DNA of 64,000 bases from Chloroflexi bacterium GWB2_49_20 (GTDB lineage: Bacteria; Chloroflexota; Anaerolineae; Anaerolineales; Villigracilaceae), in the NCBI GenBank assembly GCA_001796335.1, contig MGMF01000014.1, positions 71,982-135,981 of the forward strand, written 5' to 3'. The notes beneath the pieces are model-generated. The model searched no databases, was not told the DNA's origin, and worked only from the letters and a program-made list of their open reading frames with translations. Positions 52,565 to 60,269 of this stretch are shown here, piece after piece (positions within the stretch are counted from its first letter, which is position 1; every line of letters starts with the position of its first letter). A program made the translations under genes and the position numbers.

Positions 52565-54198
52565 TCAAACTCCTTTCTGATTATCGCCAAGCGATCTTTT
52601 TCGGATAACGGGCGACCTGTAGGATCAACTGCAAGACACATCCCATTGATAACCTGGGTACGGATGGCGCCGCACCCAAAGCGATTATTCTTTAATTGGG
52701 GCGCATCCAGGATTCCAGTTTTGACAGCTGCCGCAAGGGTGGCGGCGTCAGTCCAGGGATCGTCAACCTCCGGTGCAGCTAGTAAACGAATGGCTTCCAG
52801 CGTGATGCGAGCCTCAGCCACCAGTTCGTCCCTGCGGGCCTGCAGGCGCGGGTCAGTTCCCGGGTCCGGGGCACCGCGCACCGAGTTCTCAATCACCCGG
52901 CGGGTTATTTTACTGGCTATGATCACATCATCTGCAGCGGCAGCATGGTCGGCTTCTGTATGCCCGACGATATGAATAATATCCGGTTTAAGCCCCATCT
53001 GCAAATAAACGCTGGCAGCCAGGTGACCACGTGCCGCTTCAGGATCCAACGGGTAACTGAGCAAGCCGGTACGGGTCTGTTTCCAAATATTATATGCCAG
53101 CCCAGACAAGGGTGTAACCAGTTCCAGGATAGCCAGCATTTTAGCCAAATCCATCGAATCCGATAAACCCGACGGACTGTTGAACATCATCTGGGCGATG
53201 TAATCCCGCACACCGAATTTCCTGGCATTGTAAGCCGAAAGGAATGCTGACACGATGAAAACAACATCCGGGGCGTCACGCATGCCCCAGTGATGGGGCT
53301 CATTAAGCTCGACAGGGATGTTGCGTTCTCCATACCAGGCCATCACCTTTTGATGCTCGCGGATTGAGCCTTCCAGGTCCCAGGGGCCGCGCCCATCCAT
53401 CTGGTTGAACCAGAAAAGCGGGATCGCGCACCAGGCATTGTGGATGGTTTCGGTTAGAACTTGCGCATATTGGATGAAGTCATCCGTACCGGAATATGAG
53501 CGCATAAGTGGATAGTTCCCGCGACGGCTGGCTAAGAAAAGTTTTCTGAAATCTTCCTGTGTCCTGACCGGGACACCCCCCGCCCCTTTGCGACGCGGGT
53601 CTTGCCTTTCGGGGTGGAAGAAGTTCTCCTGTGCATCCTGGTCAGTCCCCAACGAGATCAGGTCGAGAGCCTGAGAGTCAGCAATTTTGGCGATTCCATC
53701 CAATGTAGCTTCCATCGTCGGCAAACCAAAGTGGTGGCGCAATATGGGGTAAGGGCGCTTCCACTGGATGCGCTCGATGGTCGTCTGTGGGAAGCTGGTC
53801 CCGGTCAGATCTTCTGCAGGTTGACCCTTGAGCCAGGCCAGCACCTGCTCAGTGGACTCGTTGCCATCAAAGATCCGCTCGAAAAAGCCCAGGGATTTCA
53901 CTCGTTCGGCAACCGGTGGAGTACCGCCAAAGGCGAAGCGCACCCCGGCAACATGCAAGTCCGCAGCCTCCTCGGCGAACTGACCAAGCAACCGTTCTCC
54001 ATTCTCAGGCGTCAGGCGATAAGAGACGCCAACAAGATCTGCCTTCTCCTGCCGGGCAACTTCCAGCACCTGCCTGATCGGTACTGCCGGACCGATGAAT
54101 ACTGTCCGCCAACCAGCAGCCTCGGCCAACTGAAGGAAATTGGATATACCTGCCACATGGACACATTCACCCAGAGCGGCAGCCACGACTGTTTTCAT
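52561..54198 (-). CDS. cobalamin-binding protein with mutase-like TIM barrel
   Basis: 545 aa. Residues 1-125 form a B12-binding Rossmann-like domain: CVHVAGISNFLQLAEAAG has the His14 and Gly17 of the DxHxxG motif with Cys in place of Asp, followed by KADLVGVSYRLTPENG. The remainder (about 150-500) resembles the TIM barrel of AdoCbl-dependent glutamate-mutase-type or aminomutase enzymes, e.g. VELNEPHHWGMRDAPDVVF and MMFNSPSGLSDSMD. It begins at the ATG 54198, after AAGGAAGGA. The reaction is unknown; the coupled opine dehydrogenase-like gene suggests an amino acid or keto acid substrate. Confidence 0.75.
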   Translation of the reverse strand: MKTVVAAALGECVHVAGISNFLQLAEAAGWRTVFIGPAVPIRQVLEVARQEKADLVGVSYRLTPENGERLLGQFAEEAADLHVAGVRFAFGGTPPVAERVKSLGFFERIFDGNESTEQVLAWLKGQPAEDLTGTSFPQTTIERIQWKRPYPILRHHFGLPTMEATLDGIAKIADSQALDLISLGTDQDAQENFFHPERQDPRRKGAGGVPVRTQEDFRKLFLASRRGNYPLMRSYSGTDDFIQYAQVLTETIHNAWCAIPLFWFNQMDGRGPWDLEGSIREHQKVMAWYGERNIPVELNEPHHWGMRDAPDVVFIVSAFLSAYNARKFGVRDYIAQMMFNSPSGLSDSMDLAKMLAILELVTPLSGLAYNIWKQTRTGLLSYPLDPEAARGHLAASVYLQMGLKPDIIHIVGHTEADHAAAADDVIIASKITRRVIENSVRGAPDPGTDPRLQARRDELVAEARITLEAIRLLAAPEVDDPWTDAATLAAAVKTGILDAPQLKNNRFGCGAIRTQVINGMCLAVDPTGRPLSEKDRLAIIRKEFE

Positions 54199-54328
54199 AT
54201 TTATCAATCCTTCCTTCTGTTCCTCTGGCGAAATCCATTCTGCTCAACAAAATTATCCTTTTCCCCTCAACCCCAGGTATTGGATCAGATTACGAGGCTT
54301 CGAATGGGGGAACACACTCCTTCACTGG

Positions 54329-54817
54329 TCAAGCGGGATTCCTCACGGTGTAGAACGCGTGCGGATGGCTGTCTTGCAGCCGCTTGATCACATCATTTAA
54401 TTCCTTGCGGTTGATGACTGTGTAAATTACCTTTACTAAACCAGTGGCCCCGTGTGCATCGAAATGTGTGACCCCGTAACTGGCATCTTTGAGCGACTGG
54501 ATGAGAATATCCGTTTCTCCGACAACGATGGCCCGAACGATGAGATTTCCAATTGCCAGCCTGCTTTCGATGACCATGCCGACATAATTTCCGGCTGCGA
54601 AACCGGCTGCATAAGCCAGGAAACCTGCCAGGCTTGACACACTGCGCACCAACTGGCTGACAACCACGATCCAGATAAAGACTTCGACGAAACCCAGGAG
54701 TGGGGCCAGCATGCGCTTCCCTTTGTTAATGTATATGATACACAAGGTTCCCAGGGACACATCCACAATTCGGGCAAAGAAAACCAGAATGGGCAGGTAC
54801 CAGTTGATCTCATTCAT
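54329..54817 (-). CDS. UPF0316 (DUF5698/DUF2179) membrane protein
   Basis: 162 aa. Three hydrophobic segments in the first 90 residues (ILVFFARIVDVSLGTLCIIY, FIWIVVVSQLV) lead to a DUF2179 domain of ferredoxin-like type (IIV, SYGVTHFDAHGATG, VIYTVINRKELNDVI). It fits the UPF0316/YebE family, whose function is not established. It follows the second DarA-like pair by 68 nt on the same strand, and DUF2179 has a PII-like fold, so a signalling link is possible. Confidence 0.8.
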   Translation of the reverse strand: MNEINWYLPILVFFARIVDVSLGTLCIIYINKGKRMLAPLLGFVEVFIWIVVVSQLVRSVSSLAGFLAYAAGFAAGNYVGMVIESRLAIGNLIVRAIVVGETDILIQSLKDASYGVTHFDAHGATGLVKVIYTVINRKELNDVIKRLQDSHPHAFYTVRNPA

Positions 54818-54871
54818 AACTTTCTCCTCAATTTCAAATCGAAGCCCCCAGCATCCCTGTTTCTTTCAATT

Positions 54872-54901
54872 TTTATTGTACCATCTTACAATTGTTCAAA
54901 T
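54872..54901. repeat. 30-nt sequence shared with 51394-51423
   Basis: Includes the 3' end of the short DarA-like gene and 14 nt after its stop. The match at 51394 lies upstream of the other DarA-like pair. Confidence 0.6.
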
Positions 54902-55152
54902 TTATCCACTTTGAGTACAAAGATGGTAACTTTCTTAAGGCTCGGGTCAATGGAAGGAGCACAATGCTCACGCACCATTTGCATGGCCCTCTCCACTTTT
55001 CCTGCTTCAACACCCATCAAAAGAGTGGAACTGCCCCGGCGCAAAAAGCCACCTGTGGAGGCAATACGTGTGACGCGAAAACCTTCATTCAATAGTGCCT
55101 TTATCAGGGAGTCGCTTTCTGTATCGATCACTACAATAATGATCAACTTCAT
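54886..55152 (-). CDS. short DarA/PstA-like (PII-like) signal protein, second copy
   Basis: 88 aa, close relative of the 50.7-kb short form: GFRVTRIASTGGFLRRG at residues 24-40, STLLMGVEAG and a TIFVLKVDKFEQL end. It starts 4 nt after the antiporter stop. It probably works with the antiporter's C-terminal domain, either as a hetero-oligomer or by sharing a ligand. Ligand inferred, not shown. Confidence 0.8.
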   Translation of the reverse strand: MKLIIIVVIDTESDSLIKALLNEGFRVTRIASTGGFLRRGSSTLLMGVEAGKVERAMQMVREHCAPSIDPSLKKVTIFVLKVDKFEQL

Positions 55153-55156
55153 GCTA

Positions 55157-57163
55157 TCAGAATTCGTCATAAGATTCAACCTCAAACGTAAAGATGGTTG
55201 CTCCTCCAATTGTGATCGGGATGGGTGCCGAAAGAGGCAGTGGCAAATTTTTCATGGGTTGGGAAAGATACTCCAACCTTTTCTTACAACTATTTTGCAG
55301 GACGCGTACAGCGGCTGCTTCTCTGCCTTCCTGGATACCTATCAATAAGGTCACATTGCGGCGGCTGAGAAAGCCTCCTGTGCTGGGCAGGCGGGCAACC
55401 GAAAAACCCAGATTGCTCAACCCACTGGCTGCGTTCTCAAAATCCTGCTCCTGAATGACAACAGCCATTAAACGCTGCACTCTCAAAGTTGAAATACCAC
55501 CACGTAAAAGTTCAGGCCAGTTCAAATGTTGTTCGGTTAGAGCAGTGTCGATTTCATTAACCAGGTACGTATAAGTCTCATCCGAGATAACACCATCCCG
55601 CTGTAGTCCGCTTAATGCGCTGCGCTGTGCCCGTAAAGTCTCACGCCGGGCAGTATCCAATTCCTCCGCTTCCACAGTCGGGTCGGATGCGATCACTTCA
55701 CGGACTGCATCCACCAACATGCTGTTTTGCCTCTCCAGCACTTTGGATAATATCTGCCAGGTATGTTCAGAGATGATCCCCTGACGGCTCATGCGTTGGA
55801 GATAATCATACGCTGCCCGTCCAGCCACAAAACGGGCATGACGGCGTTCATATTCATCCTGCATGGGTGTTTTCTGGATCAATTTTAGACGTTTAACCAG
55901 GCCATCCATTGAAAAACCTTGCACCAGCAGTGTGAATAATACGACCCCAAACGCCATGGATTGAAGCAGAAAACGCTGCTCCCCCACCGCGCTGACGCTC
56001 GGAATACTCAAGGCCAGGGCCAGGGTGATGGCGCCCCGCAAACCACCCCAGAACATCACATGCTTCCATTTGGTGGGAATGCCGCGTCCAAAAATTGAAA
56101 AACCGTAGATGCTGACTGCCCGGGCTAATAAAACAGCCAGGATGGAGATGGCAATGGCCTGCCAGTTGCTGAACAATAAATGCAGATCAATGGTCATCCC
56201 GATCAACAAAAAAATGATCGAGTTGGCCACAAAGGCCAGGTATTCCCAGAAATTAAAGACCACCAAACGCGTGGTGGGCGACATGCCTTTCGGACCGACA
56301 TTCCCATTCACGATCCCGGCAGCCACCACAGCCAGAACACCGCTGAAGTGTAATTGTTCCGCCACAAGGTACGAGCCAAACGCCAATACAGTCGTGAGCG
56401 TGGTCTCAACCAAAGGATCATCAATCCGGCTGATCAATTGGGATACAATAATTCCCAGCACAACTCCTACAATTGCGCCGCCACCTGCCACCCGGATGAA
56501 ATTGGCGATTCCGGTCAACAGGTTGACTTGCTCACCTTCAAAACCATGCAAGCCAGTGACACCGGCAAAAGCCAGCATAATATAAAACATAACGATGGCG
56601 GTACCATCGTTAAACAAGCTCTCGCCTTCCAGCAAAACTTGCAATCGTTTGGGAGCCCCCAGGCTGCGAAAGAGAGCCACCACCGACACCGGATCGGTGG
56701 CAGACACCAGCGCACCAAATACCATCGCCACAGGAAGTTGGATGATGGCAACCGTTGGGATGATCACTGAACCCCAGGATACCATGACACCTACCAGAAC
56801 AGTGGTAATAACCACACCTGGTATGGCGAATAAAGTGATCAACCAGAAATCCCGTTGGAGGTCATCACGCTTAATATGAAAAGCTGCTTCGAAAACCAGA
56901 GGAGGCACCAGTAAACCCAGTATGATCTCAGGCAGTATAGGATTTTTGGAAATATCCAGCAGTTGCTTTAGATATATAGTCGTATCACCTGTAAAGAGCA
57001 CCGGAGCAAAAAAGGCCATTACCAACCCGATCAACACCAGTCCGACGGTGTAAGGCAGGCGAAGGTGTCTGGCTGCCACTGCCACGCCTGAAGAAATAAT
57101 CAGCAAAACCAATACAGAAGTTATTAAAAGTGTAATCACCGGTAAGTTTTCAACAAGATTCAT
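55157..57163 (-). CDS. CPA1-family Na+/H+ antiporter fused to a DarA-like (c-di-AMP receptor-like) domain
   Basis: 668 aa. Residues 1-410 form a CPA1 (NhaP/NHE-like) antiporter with about 12 helices and the motifs SATDPVSVVALF and LLEGESLFNDGTAIV, containing the ion-binding Asp pair. Residues 415-555 are a cytoplasmic, charged, mainly helical region. Residues 560-668 form a DarA-like domain (RLPSTGGFLSRRNVTLLIG and PIPITIGGATIFTFEVESYD), homologous to the free-standing 112-aa protein at 51 kb. The simplest reading is a cation/proton exchanger gated by a nucleotide such as c-di-AMP, followed by a short DarA-like partner gene. Confidence 0.85.
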   Translation of the reverse strand: MNLVENLPVITLLITSVLVLLIISSGVAVAARHLRLPYTVGLVLIGLVMAFFAPVLFTGDTTIYLKQLLDISKNPILPEIILGLLVPPLVFEAAFHIKRDDLQRDFWLITLFAIPGVVITTVLVGVMVSWGSVIIPTVAIIQLPVAMVFGALVSATDPVSVVALFRSLGAPKRLQVLLEGESLFNDGTAIVMFYIMLAFAGVTGLHGFEGEQVNLLTGIANFIRVAGGGAIVGVVLGIIVSQLISRIDDPLVETTLTTVLAFGSYLVAEQLHFSGVLAVVAAGIVNGNVGPKGMSPTTRLVVFNFWEYLAFVANSIIFLLIGMTIDLHLLFSNWQAIAISILAVLLARAVSIYGFSIFGRGIPTKWKHVMFWGGLRGAITLALALSIPSVSAVGEQRFLLQSMAFGVVLFTLLVQGFSMDGLVKRLKLIQKTPMQDEYERRHARFVAGRAAYDYLQRMSRQGIISEHTWQILSKVLERQNSMLVDAVREVIASDPTVEAEELDTARRETLRAQRSALSGLQRDGVISDETYTYLVNEIDTALTEQHLNWPELLRGGISTLRVQRLMAVVIQEQDFENAASGLSNLGFSVARLPSTGGFLSRRNVTLLIGIQEGREAAAVRVLQNSCKKRLEYLSQPMKNLPLPLSAPIPITIGGATIFTFEVESYDEF

Positions 57164-57251
57164 AAAACCTATTTTATCCTATTCTGAGCTTGCACCAAAA
57201 TATTCAAATTCCGATAGATACATCTCCTGCCAGCCTTAATAAACATCTTAA

Positions 57252-59627
57252 CTATGAATTGGATACCAGGCAGGCAGCCGGGTCGGTCACCTGGACGCTT
57301 TGTCCATCCGGGAAGGTGACATCGGTGATCCCGGCCTGGCGTATCACAATTAAACCTCTAAATTTTATGGTTACCGGCCAGGGAAATGGATTGGTACCCT
57401 CCAGGCGGACACAGCGGGGAGAAATGATCTGCACACCCAAGGTTTTCAGGAACAATCCCAGGGGAGCCAATCCGCGCAAACTATTACGCTCACCCTGCCC
57501 TGTTCCGCTTTTCGCAAGGTAGCTGTTAAAGAATACGCCCTGTTGCTTGAGGCTGCGAATGGCAGTTTCCATCAAGCGACCCACCAGCTGGCTCGCTTCA
57601 GAACGCCGGCCATATTCCAGCAGCCCTTCACCAATTAGTTGGTTCCAGGGAAACTGTACTTCAAGGTTTTCCTCCTTCATCTCCTGGTTGGCAGTAAGGC
57701 TTCTTGTTGAGAAACCAGCTGCATGCCAGAAGCTGTGCGGTTCGAATAATTTTTGCTGGATCAGTGCAGTTGCTTTTCCTTCATCCGTTATGCCAGCCCA
57801 CAGGGGCAGGAAACCAGTCTGGTCCTCCTGTGTATAATCCAGGCTACGAACAACCAGATTGTCAATTCGTTGCAGTCCGGTCACTTCGATCTCTTCCAAG
57901 GATGAATATAACTGGCGGCTGGTGGCAGTGGCAACTTCAGCATTCCAACGAAAATCCTTGCGCTCCAAACGTTCAATCACAGAGCCTGTTGAAGATTGTC
58001 CATGGATGCGCACGTCCATTCCACGGGTTGTTTGGCTGGCTGCCCAAACCCGGATCAGGAGACGCACGGGTTGTTTAAATACACTCTTCAACTTAAATAT
58101 GCCCGGGCCTGAGTGGGTCAGCACCGGCCTTCCGTTCACGCTTAAATGAGTGTCCCGGTCCCGATATTGGTAAAACGCTGATTTCTTATTCCAACATGCA
58201 TCCACTGCAGACCACAAAACCTGAGCTTGTGCATTCAATGCATCCGCATCCCCGGGAAGATCCAGTTCATGAGCCATGGAACCCAGGCTGCGATACTCCT
58301 GCCACAGGCAGGCAGCCAGCGCCGGGCTCTCGAAATAGCGGATATCGGCGCCCTGATCCCCCCTTTGCATACTATTGAAGGCAGGGTTTTCCTCAAAACC
58401 GGTTTGCAGCGGGTGATCCCACTCTGGGAAACCATCTCCGTCCCGGTCATGGGATGGGTCGGACCATGATTTAATGAAAGCCAGCAGACCGGGAAACACT
58501 TCCTGTAGAAATTCTTTGTCCCCAGTCTGCCGGTAGGTGTTCCAGGCCAGATCCGCCAAGTGAGGGGCTGCCAGCCAGCAACCGCGTTGACCAGCCAATC
58601 CGGGGCGGCTATCGACAAAACCTTTCTCATCCTGTGTTGAAAGAAAATTGCGCACCAGACCTGCTGCCAGACCCGGGGCACCCGGTAGCATACTGGCCAG
58701 GTAAATTGCATCCAGGGCTGTTTGCCCACTCCACAGGGAAGCATGGTCACGACCATCCCCACGTAATGAATACCCGTGGTCTGGCTGGCGCGCCAGCACG
58801 AAAGAAGGCTGCGGCAGGTGTTCACTGCTTTTGAAGAATAAGCGCAAGGCGGTGGTCTGGCTGAATGCCAGGACTGCATCCCAATCCGGATCACCTGTTT
58901 CAACATCCACAGTTTGGGATGCATTGACCAGCATGAGTCGGGCATGTTCTGCATCCCAGGGACGCGCAGCCGTGCGGCGGGCCAGGTCAAAGGACGCCTG
59001 CACCTCAGGCAGTGCTGCCTGCACCCAGGTGAATTTCCGGGAAGCCAAGGGCGCCAGTTTGATGTCCAGTAACAGGGAAGAATAGGGTCCAGGTCCGTGC
59101 ACCGGGCCGCCTGTCAAAAACACAACCGGCTCCAGGTCAGAAGTCTTCCCTGCCAACACATTAACCGATTGGATCTTGGTTGGTGCCAGGCTTTGCCCAT
59201 CCATTGGCGTCAGGAATCCGCACACCTCCATTTGTAAATTTAAAGTGTCTGTGGTCTGGTTGCGAAAGGTCAGGCGGCTGGCAAGAGTCTGGGACGAGGG
59301 CAGCCAATACTCCGCCCGGGCGTCCAGCCCCTGGAAGGGTGAAAAAGCAAATTCCAAAAAGTTGGGGTAAAAATGTTGCAAACGCGGGGGAGAAAAAAAT
59401 TTGTCGGGGTTGGTGACCTTTTTTCCATCCAAAGTAAAACTTATAAAGATTCGCATGGTGCGCGCCCGCAGGCCGTATGTGGTGCGCACACCCATTACGG
59501 CAGTATCACCAATGCCAGGTTCCATTTCCCAGGTATGGTCATTGATATAATCAGGTTCGCAAAAGCGAAAATCAGCGGATAAAACCAGCGTGCATGGGTC
59601 GCCCGCCTTGAGAGACCAGGTTCGCAT
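57252..59627 (-). CDS. (alpha/alpha)6-barrel glycoside hydrolase, MGH1/GH63-like
   Basis: 791 aa, no signal peptide seen. The N-terminal third is beta-rich (a supersandwich-like domain). From about residue 270 come helical-barrel repeats: LWSGQTALDAIYLASMLPGA, WNTYRQTGDKEFLQEVFPGL, HDRDGDGFPEWDHPLQTGF, WQEYRSLG. The DRDGDGFPEWDHP segment is typical of GH63/MGH1-like and amylo-alpha-1,6-glucosidase-like enzymes. It probably cleaves an intracellular alpha-linked saccharide such as mannosylglycerate or glucosylglycerate. Substrate uncertain. Confidence 0.7.
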   Translation of the reverse strand: MRTWSLKAGDPCTLVLSADFRFCEPDYINDHTWEMEPGIGDTAVMGVRTTYGLRARTMRIFISFTLDGKKVTNPDKFFSPPRLQHFYPNFLEFAFSPFQGLDARAEYWLPSSQTLASRLTFRNQTTDTLNLQMEVCGFLTPMDGQSLAPTKIQSVNVLAGKTSDLEPVVFLTGGPVHGPGPYSSLLLDIKLAPLASRKFTWVQAALPEVQASFDLARRTAARPWDAEHARLMLVNASQTVDVETGDPDWDAVLAFSQTTALRLFFKSSEHLPQPSFVLARQPDHGYSLRGDGRDHASLWSGQTALDAIYLASMLPGAPGLAAGLVRNFLSTQDEKGFVDSRPGLAGQRGCWLAAPHLADLAWNTYRQTGDKEFLQEVFPGLLAFIKSWSDPSHDRDGDGFPEWDHPLQTGFEENPAFNSMQRGDQGADIRYFESPALAACLWQEYRSLGSMAHELDLPGDADALNAQAQVLWSAVDACWNKKSAFYQYRDRDTHLSVNGRPVLTHSGPGIFKLKSVFKQPVRLLIRVWAASQTTRGMDVRIHGQSSTGSVIERLERKDFRWNAEVATATSRQLYSSLEEIEVTGLQRIDNLVVRSLDYTQEDQTGFLPLWAGITDEGKATALIQQKLFEPHSFWHAAGFSTRSLTANQEMKEENLEVQFPWNQLIGEGLLEYGRRSEASQLVGRLMETAIRSLKQQGVFFNSYLAKSGTGQGERNSLRGLAPLGLFLKTLGVQIISPRCVRLEGTNPFPWPVTIKFRGLIVIRQAGITDVTFPDGQSVQVTDPAACLVSNS

Positions 59628-59664
59628 ACCTTTATTTTACGGTCAGATTACCAGTTGGTCAAAG

Positions 59665-59722
59665 GGTATCTTCTAAAATATCCGAGGTGCGGGGTGTATT
59701 TATTGAGAGGATATATCAAAGG
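59665..59722. repeat. palindromic leader element, copy e
   Basis: GGTATCTTCTAAAATA at 59665-59680 and TTTATTGAGAGGATATATC at 59699-59717 around a GCGGGGTG core, between divergent genes and about 55 nt before the MaoC-like ATG. Confidence 0.45.
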
Positions 59723-59773
59723 TTTTATGCTAAAATTCAATTATCTATTTGTACGATCACCTAAAGGAGCGTT

Positions 59774-60241
59774 ATGTCCCTGATTCCTGCTCGACGCGGA
59801 ATGTATTTTGAAGAATTTGAACCCGGCCAGCACGTCACCACACCCGGGCGTACGATCACAGAAAGCGATATTGTGACCTTTGCCGGGTTCTCAGGCGATT
59901 ACAATTTGATCCATACAGATGCCGAGTACAGCCGGAATTCACCTTTTGGTCAACGCGTGGCGCATGGCTTGCTGTGCCTTTCCATTGCATCCGGGCTGGC
60001 CACACGCAGTGGTATCATGGAAGGTACTGTCATGGCTTTCCGCGAGATCAACAATTGGAAGTTTGTAAAACCGGTCTTTATTGGTGATACCATTCATGTT
60101 GAAATGGATGTGACCGAAACAAAGGCCTTTCCCCGCCTGGGTGGAGGCGCCGTGTTCATCAACATCCAAGTCAACAACCAATCCAACGAGGTTGTGATGA
60201 AGGGAACCTGGACGGCTTTGATCATGTCGAAACCAACCTGA
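59774..60241 (+). CDS. MaoC-like (R)-specific enoyl-acyl hydratase family protein
   Basis: 155 aa single hot-dog-fold domain. The catalytic pair is visible in FSGDYNLIHTDAEYSRNSPFG (Asp and His of hydratase 2 motif). RVAHGLLCLSIASG and REINNWKFVKPVFIGDTI follow the family. Members hydrate trans-2-enoyl-CoA or mesaconyl-type thioesters. AAAGGAG lies before the ATG. It precedes the penicillin-binding protein by 28 nt but no functional link is evident. Confidence 0.9.
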   Translation: MSLIPARRGMYFEEFEPGQHVTTPGRTITESDIVTFAGFSGDYNLIHTDAEYSRNSPFGQRVAHGLLCLSIASGLATRSGIMEGTVMAFREINNWKFVKPVFIGDTIHVEMDVTETKAFPRLGGGAVFINIQVNNQSNEVVMKGTWTALIMSKPT

Positions 60242-60269
60242 TAGCAGGAAAACCTGCAGTAAGGAATCC

